From Persicirhabdus sediminis (lineage in GTDB: Bacteria; Verrucomicrobiota; Verrucomicrobiia; Verrucomicrobiales; Akkermansiaceae), in assembly GCF_016595495.1 (NCBI RefSeq), contig NZ_JAENIM010000039.1, forward strand, positions 166,609 to 230,608: 64,000 nucleotides of DNA, read 5' to 3'. A model generated the notes under the pieces. It saw only the letters and a program-made list of their open reading frames with translations. It was not told the origin of the DNA and did not search any database. Positions 7,664 through 16,368 of this stretch are shown one piece after another. Both the position numbers and the translations under genes were made by a program. Position 1 is the first letter of the stretch. Each line of letters starts with the position of its first letter.

Positions 7664-10486
7664 ATGCGATTTTATAGAAATATTCTCCAGTTATTTACCG
7701 CAATCATCAGTCTGCATCTGTTATTTAGCTCACTGTGTCTAGCTGAAGTGAGTCAGCCTGATAGTTATGTGATAGTAGAGGTGATTCTCCCTAATGGCGA
7801 TCCTGCCGTTGGGCTAAATTTTCATAGTCAGATTTGGTTACCTGATTCTGACAGGTCCTTATTTGTTGAGGGGGTAACAGATGAAGAGGGTTGTTTCAGT
7901 ATCCCTGAAGAAGGCGATTGGTATTTGAATGACTTTTATGGTGTTTTCACTTGGATTCATACAAAGGAGCTGGGGTATAATTTTTATACCTATCTTGCTG
8001 ATCATCAGCCTGCAGTAAAGAAGGTGATTTTCCAGCTAAGAAAGAACGAATCCAAGTTGATGTTTCAATTATCAAAACCTGATGGATCGCCAGCTGAAGA
8101 TGTCGAAATTATGCTGAATAAAGCCATAGATTTCGAGTGCTCGATAGGTGCGCGCCTGTTCAAGTTTTCTCAGGGATCAGGTGTTTGGAACGCAAAATCA
8201 GATGAGCAGGGGCTGGTCGTATTCGAAGGTTTACCTACAGCTAGATACGAGGTAAATCATAGTTCTAAAGATTATGCTGCCATCCCTTCGATAGTAGATC
8301 GCAATTATGGTTATCAAACTGGTGATGTGCATTCATTGGATTTGATCCAATCTTCCGAGATATCTGGTCGATTGATAGGCCTTGAAGGTAAGGGGATTGT
8401 CGGTCAGAAAGTCTACGCATTAGGTCTTAAAATTCCGGGGCTAGACGCCGAAGCTGCTACTACTTTAACTGATAAAAATGGTTATTACTCATTGCACAAT
8501 TTGAGAGCTCAAGATTACGAAGTTGGTGTTATACTAGATCGGACACAGGCTTTATCATCAGCTGCTCCATTGTCTGTAGTGAAAGATTTGAAGCTGGGTG
8601 AAAAGAGAGCTGAACATGATATCCAGCTTGTTCGCGGCGTTACTGTTTCATGTAAGCTCATTGATAGAGAAAATAATTCAGAGCTTGATCTGAATTGTTA
8701 TTCTATAGGAGTTTCTGCCAGCAAAACCAAATCATATTTGGATAGTTACAAGCTATACAAGAACGGTGATTTGTATACGGCTCAATTGCCCGCAGGTGAC
8801 TACTCGTTTCGAATTATAGGGAGGCTTAAGGGGTATAATAGGGCGACTCTAACTAATATGGATGCTGTTTTGCGTGAGGGAGTTGCTGAAGAGCTGGTTT
8901 TTGAGATATCTCCAGTTGAGGTCGATGAATCTAGGATGGTTAGAGGTGCGGTGCTTGATGAGGAAGGGCAGTCTGTAGAAGGTGTTGGAGTTTATCAATT
9001 TGTCCATGGCAGGTCAATTGAGTCAGCTAAAGCAACGACAGGTGCAAAGGGGGAATTTGCCATGGATTTGGTTTCAGGTGATAAGGGTAAACTTGCCGTT
9101 TTCGCGAGCGATGGTAAATCACTGTCGGCTCTGCTAGATCTATCTGAAGGCGGAGCGTCAGTGATTAAATTCGAGCCAAAGCAGCTGATTCCGGTGAATG
9201 GGCGTATTGTAGATTCATTAGGCCTTCCTATTCAGAATTTGGGGCTGCGATATGCTCCCTATTCTTATGATCTAAATTTAAGAGAATTAGATACAATCTT
9301 TACGACTGTTACGGATGCAGATGGGCGTTTTGAATTTCCTCAGGTGTGGTCCGGGGTTCCGTTTATTATTGCGCCTGTAGCGAAGAGTTCTGTCTTTGTT
9401 AGGGGGGCGGTTGAGTTTGTAGTCAATGTTGGGGAGCCGAGTGATATTGGCTCTATCTCTTACTTGCGGAGAAATAAATCTATCGGAGGTAGAGTAGTGA
9501 ATGCCGATGGTGAGCCAGTTGGGGCTGCTATTCTAGCTGGTTCTGAAAATCAACCATACGTGGATGCACTCACAGATGAAGATGGAAGCTTCTTATTAGA
9601 GGGACTGGTTTCAGGCGAGGCTGAGCTTAAAGTATATGAATATAAATACGGGTCAATGCGGCGGGTTCTCACTGAAACGCATCAGGCTGGGGCTCAAAAC
9701 ATAAATCTAGTTTATGATCTAGCTGAGCCTACGTTGAGTTTGTCAGGAAAGATCGTATCAGCTGACGGGGCGCCACTAGTTGGGGCAATTGTTGAGCCAG
9801 TTTGGGGACAGCCTGATGGGATAAGAGCGGTCACCGATGCGCAGGGCGATTTTGAGTTGCAGGGTTTGTTTCCTGATTGGTTCAGTATTCAGGTGCGGCC
9901 AGCAATCACGGGTAGTTGCCAACAAAAGTTTCGTGTTAAAGCTGGGAATCAAGGTGAGACGATCAGGATGGCCAGTGATGAGAGAGCTAAAAAAGTCGAA
10001 AATATGTGGGCAGAGTTCGACAGGCCGATCAATCTAGTTGGGCAAGAGTTAGTCGGTAGTGAAGCTCCAGCGATTGAAATCAGTCATTGGTATAGTGACG
10101 CTAAGCTAGAAGCAAAGGTTGAGGGGAAGGTTAGAGTCATAAATTTCTGGGGCATTGGTTGTAGGCCTTGTATAAAAAATATTCCTAACTTAGAAAATTT
10201 TTGGCAGGACAATCAAGGTCGTGGGCTGGAGCTGTTGATGATTGAAGTGGGCTCGCCTCATGCCGAAGTTAAGGAGTTTTTCTCAAGAAAATTGTACATG
10301 CCGGCGATGCCAATGGCTGGGATGGAAGATGGTGACATAGCGATCCTGAATTACATAGCCTATGGAAGGCCAACCTATGTGGTGGTTGATGAGAATAACA
10401 TTATACAACATTGGAGTATAGGGGATTGGGCTAAAGCTGAGGAAAAAGCGTTGCAGTTATTGGAGAATTTAGAGCGGGGGAATTAG
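7664..10486 (+). CDS. Secreted carboxypeptidase-regulatory-like repeat protein with C-terminal thioredoxin domain
   Basis: The 940-residue secreted protein starts at ATG 7664, giving the signal peptide MRFYRNILQLFTAIISLHLL ending near SLCLA. The open frame extends upstream to a TTG at 7574, without a signal-like start. The body is a string of beta-sandwich repeats of the carboxypeptidase regulatory/Cna-B-like type, each with a turn such as DEDGSFLLEGL, DAQGDFELQGL or DADGRFEFPQV. The last 140 residues form a TlpA-like thioredoxin with WGIGCRPC (CxxC) and the cis-proline region YGRPTYVVVDE. Such proteins are thought to act in the periplasm or on the surface; a redox role is inferred. It is visibly more A/T-rich than its neighbours. 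Confidence 0.82.
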   Translation: MRFYRNILQLFTAIISLHLLFSSLCLAEVSQPDSYVIVEVILPNGDPAVGLNFHSQIWLPDSDRSLFVEGVTDEEGCFSIPEEGDWYLNDFYGVFTWIHTKELGYNFYTYLADHQPAVKKVIFQLRKNESKLMFQLSKPDGSPAEDVEIMLNKAIDFECSIGARLFKFSQGSGVWNAKSDEQGLVVFEGLPTARYEVNHSSKDYAAIPSIVDRNYGYQTGDVHSLDLIQSSEISGRLIGLEGKGIVGQKVYALGLKIPGLDAEAATTLTDKNGYYSLHNLRAQDYEVGVILDRTQALSSAAPLSVVKDLKLGEKRAEHDIQLVRGVTVSCKLIDRENNSELDLNCYSIGVSASKTKSYLDSYKLYKNGDLYTAQLPAGDYSFRIIGRLKGYNRATLTNMDAVLREGVAEELVFEISPVEVDESRMVRGAVLDEEGQSVEGVGVYQFVHGRSIESAKATTGAKGEFAMDLVSGDKGKLAVFASDGKSLSALLDLSEGGASVIKFEPKQLIPVNGRIVDSLGLPIQNLGLRYAPYSYDLNLRELDTIFTTVTDADGRFEFPQVWSGVPFIIAPVAKSSVFVRGAVEFVVNVGEPSDIGSISYLRRNKSIGGRVVNADGEPVGAAILAGSENQPYVDALTDEDGSFLLEGLVSGEAELKVYEYKYGSMRRVLTETHQAGAQNINLVYDLAEPTLSLSGKIVSADGAPLVGAIVEPVWGQPDGIRAVTDAQGDFELQGLFPDWFSIQVRPAITGSCQQKFRVKAGNQGETIRMASDERAKKVENMWAEFDRPINLVGQELVGSEAPAIEISHWYSDAKLEAKVEGKVRVINFWGIGCRPCIKNIPNLENFWQDNQGRGLELLMIEVGSPHAEVKEFFSRKLYMPAMPMAGMEDGDIAILNYIAYGRPTYVVVDENNIIQHWSIGDWAKAEEKALQLLENLERGN

Positions 10487-10532
10487 TTTACATAGTGATT
10501 GCATCGGCGGGTGGTTTGTCTATCTGTTGGGA

Positions 10533-12662
10533 ATGTTGCGATTGCTAGAAATTTTCTGTTTATGGATTTTGATGATTTTGCAGCCGTGTTTGGCGGCTGG
10601 AAATGTAGCTGAGCGAGAGCTTGGCTACCGCTTGGTCGGTCTGGATGGAGAAGCTCTAGCAGGAGCCGATTGGTATCTGGATGTTGCTCATGCAGGAACA
10701 GGCAAGCTCAGCAGCCAGCGCGGAGTGAGCAATGCGGCAGGTGATGTGATCTTTAAGTTCTCGGAAGCCGAGCTAGTTGGCGGTGTGGATATGACGCTAA
10801 CAACGTCGCACGCCAAGTATGGCACACAGTTTTTCAATCTCTATGAGGATGGTTCGAATGAAGAGTTTGACCGTGAGTTGCGGCATCGGATTCATAATGA
10901 TCGGCTAGAAGTTAGGTTTTTGAAGCCTGATGGTCAGCCAGCTAGTAGCTTGCGCATTAATGTATCAAAGTTGAATTCTTTTGGCGATTCGCCAGCCCCT
11001 GACTACCAGATTCAAAGAGATGATAGAAAAGTCGGGCTGCTGAGTGAGGTGACTAACGAAAATGGTGTGGTTGTATTTAAAAACATCCCACGTGGCCGCT
11101 ACTACCTGAGCCACAACTCTGACGAATATGCAGTTCTGGCTGGACGACGCATTCCAAGCCTACGCCTACTGACAGGCAGCGATCACACTGTGCGCTTGAT
11201 AGAACCGGCTAGCATTGTGGGTAAATTGCTAGACCGTGATGGAAATGGACGCGCAGGGGTGATGGTGCGTAGCTTGCACCGCAATAATAGCTATTTTGTA
11301 GCGTCAGGCTCAGCTATCACTGATGGGCAGGGGATTTATGAGCTGAAGAAGTTGCGACCATTTAGCCACTATTTGTGGGTAGATGAGGGAAGTTCTTCAC
11401 CTGCGGAGTGGAATTATAGTCCGGTGCAGATTGATTTGTTGGAAGCTGGTGAAACTCGCCTGCTCGCTGATATTGCTCCAGCTAGTTTGGTGAATTTTAG
11501 CGGCAGAGTGGTCAATTCTGTTAGCGGTGAAGTTATCGTTGATGTTCCTGTGCGCGTGCTGATAGAGAATAAGAAAGTGGGTGTTCGTGGAAACTTGCTG
11601 GTGATGTCGCTAGATGCCAATGGTGAATTTTCCGCCTTATTGCCAGCTGGTGAATACAAAGTTAGCCTGCGTGGCCAGGTGACACGCGAGGAAAGAATCT
11701 CGCGGGTTGCATCGTTTCAGGGGGGCAATCTAGCTGGCTATGATCCAGCCGTCACTAATGGGCAGCATTTTTTGTTGGAGTTAGGTAAGCCGCAGCAGGT
11801 TGAGCTGAAGCTCAGGGAGCTCGATGATGATGACTATTTGCTAGGTGAGGTGATTGATGAACATGGTCAGCCGGTGGCAGGTGCTGAAGTTCATTATCAC
11901 GATGGTGGTTATCAGGTTCTCCCTGCTGACATTGCGCTTTCCGAGTTAGATGGGAGTTTTCGCCTGAAGTATCGCAAGTCGTTCAATGCTGGTGAAATTA
12001 AGCTATTTGCTTATGACGGGAAATATTGCTCTGATCTAATCATTGCTCAAGCAGGTAAGCCGGCTAGCTTAGTATTGAAACAAAGCGAGCCAGCTAGGCT
12101 TAGTGGCCGATTGGTAGATCCAGCTGGATCGCCATTGGTCAATGTTAGGATAACTTGTGATTATGGTCAGCTGGCGGGGATGATGAATAGCTCGCCACGA
12201 TTCTATCAAGATGCTCAGGCTGGCATGACTGATAGTGACGGTCGATTTGAACTCATCAAGTGCTGGCCAGCGGAGAGGATGAGGATTCATCTAAAGTGCG
12301 ACGGTTACGATAGTGATAGTATTGTATCGCCTGAGTTAGATGCTGGCGCAGATCACGATCTCGGTACGTGTATGTTAGTTCCTAGTGTAGGAGTCATTAG
12401 TGGGAGAGTATTAGATGTAAATGGTGACCCGCTGGCTCATGCGCTAGTTAGAGCGATGACCTACACTGAAGGAAGGGTGGTTGATGAATACCACGCGCTT
12501 AGCAATGGAGATGGTTCATTTTTGCTAGAAAATATGTCAGGCGTGAAAGTCCAACTTAAGGTGAAAGATCCTTATCAACCGCGCCGCGCGGTAAGCACAG
12601 CGAGTGCATTAATGGGGGCTGAAAATGTGGTTTTGCGTTGTGATGGCAAAATTAAAAAGTAG
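10533..12662 (+). CDS. Secreted carboxypeptidase-regulatory-like repeat protein
   Basis: A 709-residue paralog of the preceding protein without the thioredoxin tail. The chosen start is ATG 10533 (MLRLLEIFCLWILMILQPCLA, signal peptide); a TTG two codons earlier is also possible. It shares with the upstream protein the N-terminal motif in which a Leu-x-Lys-Pro-Asp-Gly segment precedes LRINVS, and repeats with turns such as DANGEFSALL, DGSFRLKY, DSDGRFELIKCW and NGDGSFLLENM. It lies 46 bp after the first gene, so the two are probably co-transcribed. Ligand unknown. The family identity is clear at repeat level; the biological role is not. Confidence 0.78.
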   Translation: MLRLLEIFCLWILMILQPCLAAGNVAERELGYRLVGLDGEALAGADWYLDVAHAGTGKLSSQRGVSNAAGDVIFKFSEAELVGGVDMTLTTSHAKYGTQFFNLYEDGSNEEFDRELRHRIHNDRLEVRFLKPDGQPASSLRINVSKLNSFGDSPAPDYQIQRDDRKVGLLSEVTNENGVVVFKNIPRGRYYLSHNSDEYAVLAGRRIPSLRLLTGSDHTVRLIEPASIVGKLLDRDGNGRAGVMVRSLHRNNSYFVASGSAITDGQGIYELKKLRPFSHYLWVDEGSSSPAEWNYSPVQIDLLEAGETRLLADIAPASLVNFSGRVVNSVSGEVIVDVPVRVLIENKKVGVRGNLLVMSLDANGEFSALLPAGEYKVSLRGQVTREERISRVASFQGGNLAGYDPAVTNGQHFLLELGKPQQVELKLRELDDDDYLLGEVIDEHGQPVAGAEVHYHDGGYQVLPADIALSELDGSFRLKYRKSFNAGEIKLFAYDGKYCSDLIIAQAGKPASLVLKQSEPARLSGRLVDPAGSPLVNVRITCDYGQLAGMMNSSPRFYQDAQAGMTDSDGRFELIKCWPAERMRIHLKCDGYDSDSIVSPELDAGADHDLGTCMLVPSVGVISGRVLDVNGDPLAHALVRAMTYTEGRVVDEYHALSNGDGSFLLENMSGVKVQLKVKDPYQPRRAVSTASALMGAENVVLRCDGKIKK

Positions 12663-13052
12663 GCGACCATTTTTCATGATCGCATGGTGACTATTGCTAG
12701 CGATCTATTACCATCGGTCTGGCGAGGAGATAAATTTGCCTGCATGTCCAGCTGGAGGTTTATCGTTGATAATATCCAGCTAGTGGCTGGGTCAGCGGGT
12801 CTATTTTCCAGCTAGTTGATATTTCTAATGGCTTCAAAACTGGCGTTTTGTCTTGGCGCGGTGCGGTGATGTCACCTCAGTCTAGCTAGATGACACACTG
12901 GAAAGCATGATTTTCCATAGCTTTCTGGGTATTTTAAGTGACAGTTGAGTGATTCTGCCTAGTGTAAATAACTCACCAGTGCGGCTGATCATTGAATAAT
13001 TGGAAATTCTTGATTTGCGAAGCACTCGGTGTGCGTATACCAAGTAATATCT
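12663..13052 (+). other. 390-bp gap before prc, no gene seen
   Basis: There is no supported coding frame and no clean terminator. The only visible structure is several CCAGCT/AGCTAG words (for example near 12750, 12778 and 12811). The promoter of prc must lie here, but I could not pick one box pair over others. Confidence 0.5.
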
Positions 13053-15299
13053 ATGAAGCATCTTTTCGCAAAACTGATCACTGGAGCTGTTCTTAGCTTT
13101 GCTAGTGTTTCTTGTGCAACGGCCGACAATGAAATCGCCAATACGGATTTTAATGCGGTTGGGCGCAGCATGGCTATCATGCTGCAAAATACCCACTACG
13201 AGCATGAGAATTTGCCGTTTAACCAGAAACTGGGGGAGCGCTTCTTTGATTCGTATCTGCAGTCGCTCGATCCCGGCAAGCTGTACTTTTTGAAATCCGA
13301 CGTCGACAAATTGCGCGAGCAGTACGGAAATCAGATGCACTTGTTATTGGTAGCTAGTGATAGCATGGATCCAGCTAGCGAGATTTATAATGTGTTCAAA
13401 CTTCGCGCTCAGCAGCGCATTACCGAAGCTCAGGAGTTTCTCAAGGCTGACGAGTTTGATTTCACCAAAGACGATTTTGTTACCCGTTCGCGCAAAGAAG
13501 CCGAGTGGCCAGCTGATGAAGCGGAGGCTAAGATGCTGTGGAAGAAGCGCCTAACGGACGCAATGCTCAGCGAAACACTGCGCCGCGAAACCATAGCTAG
13601 ACTGGCTGAAGAGCAGGGCAAAGATGATCCGCTCAAGGATAAGGAATCGCCAGCTGAAATGATTTCTCTGCGCTACCAGCGCGTGCTTCACGGCATCGAT
13701 GAGGCCACTTCTGAAGATGTGGCTAACTATTTCCTCAGTGCGGTAGCCAAGAGCTACGACCCGCATACGGATTATTTCTCAGCATCAGAAATGGAGCGCT
13801 TCATGTCTGGCATGCAGCATTCGCTCGTTGGCATCGGCGCACTACTGCAAGCTGAAGACGACGGCGCGACAAAAATCTCCGGCATCGTAGTCGGTGGCCC
13901 AGCTGATAAACAAGGTGAGCTGCAGCTTAACGACCGCATTGTTGGAGTGGATTCTCTAAACGATGGCGAGATGACGGACATCATGTTTATGAAGCTCGAT
14001 CGCGTGGTGGACCTCATCCGCGGCAAAGAAAAAACTCAGGTTAAACTCAAGGTGGAGCCAGCTAACGGCGCCCCTGGTGAGATCAAATATATCATCATCG
14101 ACCGCGCTAAGGTGGAAATGAAAGAAGAGTTAGCCAATGCGGAACTCATCCAGATGAAAGACGCTGGTGGTGTGACTCGCCGCATCGGTTGGATTTCTCT
14201 ACCATCATTTTACGCTGATATGCAGGACTGGAGCACTCGTTGTTCCGTGGATGTAGAGAAGCTTGTTAAGCGCCTAGCTGAGGAGAAAGTGGAAGGCATC
14301 CTGCTAGACCTACGTGGTAACGGTGGCGGCTCGCTTGAAGAAGTTCGCCGCATGACAGGATTCTTCATCGGCAAAGGACCAGTGGTTCAAGTGAAAGATC
14401 ACCGCCGTCGCATCGAAGTGAAAGACGCTCAGCAGCGTGCTATCTTCGACGGACCAATGGTTGTTCTGATCGACAAAACTTCAGCTTCCGCTAGTGAAAT
14501 TCTAGCTGGCGCACTGCAAGACTACAACCGCGCTGTGATTGTTGGAGATTCCTCTACCTACGGAAAAGGTACTGTGCAGCAGCCAATCGAGATCGCTCGA
14601 ATGATGCCTATCATGGCGCGTGCAGATCGCGCTGGTGTGCTCAAACCAACCATCCAGAAATTCTATCGTGTATCTGGTGGTTCCACTCAGCTCAAAGGTG
14701 TTGAGGCTGACATCGTATTGCCTTCATTGCTAGATGCCTTTGAAATTGGCGAACAGTACATGGACTATGCCATGCCATACGATAAAATCCGCCGCGCAGC
14801 TGGATTTACCCCAGAAAATCGCTCTAACCTATTCCTGCCTGTGCTCAAAGCGGGCAGCACTGAGCGAATCAATAACTCAGTAGATTTCCAATATGTGGTG
14901 GAAGATGCAAACCGCCTGAAAGAGAAACGTGAACTCAACCGCGACTCACTGAATAAAGAGATCCGCGAAGCTGAGATTGCTGAAGCGGATGCGCGTAAAA
15001 AATCACGCAACCTCGAGCAGAAGCAACGTTTTGCTGAAGTAGCCGCGGCTGATTCTGAGAAATTCAAATTCTATCGACTCAAGTTAGACGACCTTGAAGA
15101 TGAGGAGCTCGAGCTGATCAACTTTGACGTGGAAAATGAAGACTTCATGCGTAAGGCTAAAGATGACGTTGCTGACCTGGATGATACTCCAGATTGGCCA
15201 AGCCGTCTTGATCCCGTCAAGCGCGAGGGCATCAACATTCTAGCGGATCTTATCGAGCAAGTGGATAAGGCAAAAACTGCTGGTGTTTATAACCGTTAA
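13053..15299 (+). CDS. prc: Tail-specific (carboxy-terminal processing) protease, S41 family
   Basis: A periplasmic serine protease that degrades or trims proteins from their C termini. The 748-residue product matches the large Prc/Tsp class. The start at ATG 13053 gives a signal peptide with SCATA, so it could be a lipoprotein; the frame extends to GTG 13029 without support. An N-terminal helical domain comes first (DPGKLYFLKSDV). A PDZ domain follows at about 255-345 (VGIGALLQAEDDG, GGPADKQGELQLND), then the protease core. The catalytic dyad is Ser479 in TSASASE and Lys505 in TYGKGTVQ. The charged helical C-terminal region (KEKRELNRDS onward) is also typical. It is followed after 17 bp by the YggS gene. 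Confidence 0.93.
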   Translation: MKHLFAKLITGAVLSFASVSCATADNEIANTDFNAVGRSMAIMLQNTHYEHENLPFNQKLGERFFDSYLQSLDPGKLYFLKSDVDKLREQYGNQMHLLLVASDSMDPASEIYNVFKLRAQQRITEAQEFLKADEFDFTKDDFVTRSRKEAEWPADEAEAKMLWKKRLTDAMLSETLRRETIARLAEEQGKDDPLKDKESPAEMISLRYQRVLHGIDEATSEDVANYFLSAVAKSYDPHTDYFSASEMERFMSGMQHSLVGIGALLQAEDDGATKISGIVVGGPADKQGELQLNDRIVGVDSLNDGEMTDIMFMKLDRVVDLIRGKEKTQVKLKVEPANGAPGEIKYIIIDRAKVEMKEELANAELIQMKDAGGVTRRIGWISLPSFYADMQDWSTRCSVDVEKLVKRLAEEKVEGILLDLRGNGGGSLEEVRRMTGFFIGKGPVVQVKDHRRRIEVKDAQQRAIFDGPMVVLIDKTSASASEILAGALQDYNRAVIVGDSSTYGKGTVQQPIEIARMMPIMARADRAGVLKPTIQKFYRVSGGSTQLKGVEADIVLPSLLDAFEIGEQYMDYAMPYDKIRRAAGFTPENRSNLFLPVLKAGSTERINNSVDFQYVVEDANRLKEKRELNRDSLNKEIREAEIAEADARKKSRNLEQKQRFAEVAAADSEKFKFYRLKLDDLEDEELELINFDVENEDFMRKAKDDVADLDDTPDWPSRLDPVKREGINILADLIEQVDKAKTAGVYNR

Positions 15300-15316
15300 T
15301 TTCTAGCTAGCCCAAT

Positions 15317-16006
15317 ATGAGCATCGCCGAGAATATTCATACGGTGAAAGAGAAGATGGCTGCCGCTGCTCAGCGTGCTGGCCGATCACTCGATGACTGC
15401 CAATTGCTGGTGGTTTCCAAAACCTGGCCAGCTGATATAGTGGCCGAAGCTGGTGCCGAGCACCCGCTGCTAGGTGAAAGCAAACTGCAGGAAGCTGAGG
15501 TGAAGATTGCCGAGCTCGATGATTCTATCAGCTGGCATTACATTGGCCACGTGCAGCGCAATAAAGTGCGCAAAATCTTGCCATTGTTTGATGTCATTCA
15601 CGCCGTCGACTCGTTGAAGTTAGCTCGCTATACCAGCAATGTAGCTGGTGAGTTAGGCATCAAAGCCAAGGTGTTTATTCAGATTAACCAAGGAGCCGAA
15701 GAGAGCAAACATGGCTTCAGTGAAGGCGATCTGCGCACTCAGCTCGCGGAGCTCATGCAGCTGGAAAATCTAGATATTCAGGGGCTGATGAGCATTCCGC
15801 CAGCTAGCGAGAATGCAGAAGGTGCACGTGCTTGGTTCCGCCAGTTGCGCGAGCTTCGTGATGAACTCAACCAGCTAGATGGGGTGGCCTTGCCACTGCT
15901 CAGCATGGGCATGAGCCACGACTACGAAATTGCGATCGAGGAAGGTTCTAACATTGTCCGAGTTGGCTCTGCTATCTTTGGATCTAGACATTACCCAACT
16001 GCATAA
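15317..16006 (+). CDS. yggS: YggS/PLPBP-family pyridoxal phosphate homeostasis protein
   Basis: A single-domain fold-type III PLP-binding protein of 229 residues. The family has no established catalytic activity and is linked to PLP and amino-acid homeostasis. Conserved blocks are LVVSKTWPADIV with the PLP lysine, LLGESKLQEAEVK, WHYIGHVQRNKVRKI, and the phosphate-binding end LSMGMSHDYEIAIEEGSNIVRVGSAIFG. The family usually has GENRVQE where this has GESKLQE. It is co-directional with prc (17 bp upstream) and the DUF971 gene (8 bp downstream), a likely operon. Confidence 0.94.
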   Translation: MSIAENIHTVKEKMAAAAQRAGRSLDDCQLLVVSKTWPADIVAEAGAEHPLLGESKLQEAEVKIAELDDSISWHYIGHVQRNKVRKILPLFDVIHAVDSLKLARYTSNVAGELGIKAKVFIQINQGAEESKHGFSEGDLRTQLAELMQLENLDIQGLMSIPPASENAEGARAWFRQLRELRDELNQLDGVALPLLSMGMSHDYEIAIEEGSNIVRVGSAIFGSRHYPTA

Positions 16007-16014
16007 TAACAATC

Positions 16015-16305
16015 ATGATTGAGCTGAAAAATTTTGCCGCTATAGGCAATGAGATCGCCCTTGCGTGGGAAGATGGTAGTGAGAACTACGTCACCTTAGA
16101 CGAGCTGCGTAAAGCATGTCCGTGCGCTAAGTGTAAAGGTGAGCCAGATGCGATGGGGCGAATCCTTAGACCGCAGGTTTTTTACACGCCGAAGAGTTTC
16201 AACTTGGTCCGCTATCAAGTGGTTGGTGGATACGCAATTCAGTTATTCTGGGCTGACGGTCATAGCTCGGGAATTTATACTTATGATCTGCTCAGGCAGC
16301 TTTGA
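16015..16305 (+). CDS. DUF971 domain protein
   Basis: A 96-residue stand-alone DUF971 domain, the same fold as the N-terminal domain of gamma-butyrobetaine hydroxylase. The family signature is clear: LAWEDGSENYVTLDELRKACPCAKCKGE, then VGGYAIQLFWADGHSSGIYTYDLLRQL at the C terminus. The two cysteines in CPCAKC suggest metal binding. Stand-alone members are often near Fe-S or PLP-related genes; here it is 8 bp after yggS. Precise function unknown. Confidence 0.9.
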   Translation: MIELKNFAAIGNEIALAWEDGSENYVTLDELRKACPCAKCKGEPDAMGRILRPQVFYTPKSFNLVRYQVVGGYAIQLFWADGHSSGIYTYDLLRQL

Positions 16306-16368
16306 TAATAACTTTGCAGATATTGTTATTAGTTGACTGAAATTAATCGGTCGTTAGAAGGGTCGATC

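Noticed and set aside
12882..13340. 152-codon frame on the minus strand
   Set aside because: It is antisense to the clearly conserved N terminus of Prc and has no family-like sequence.
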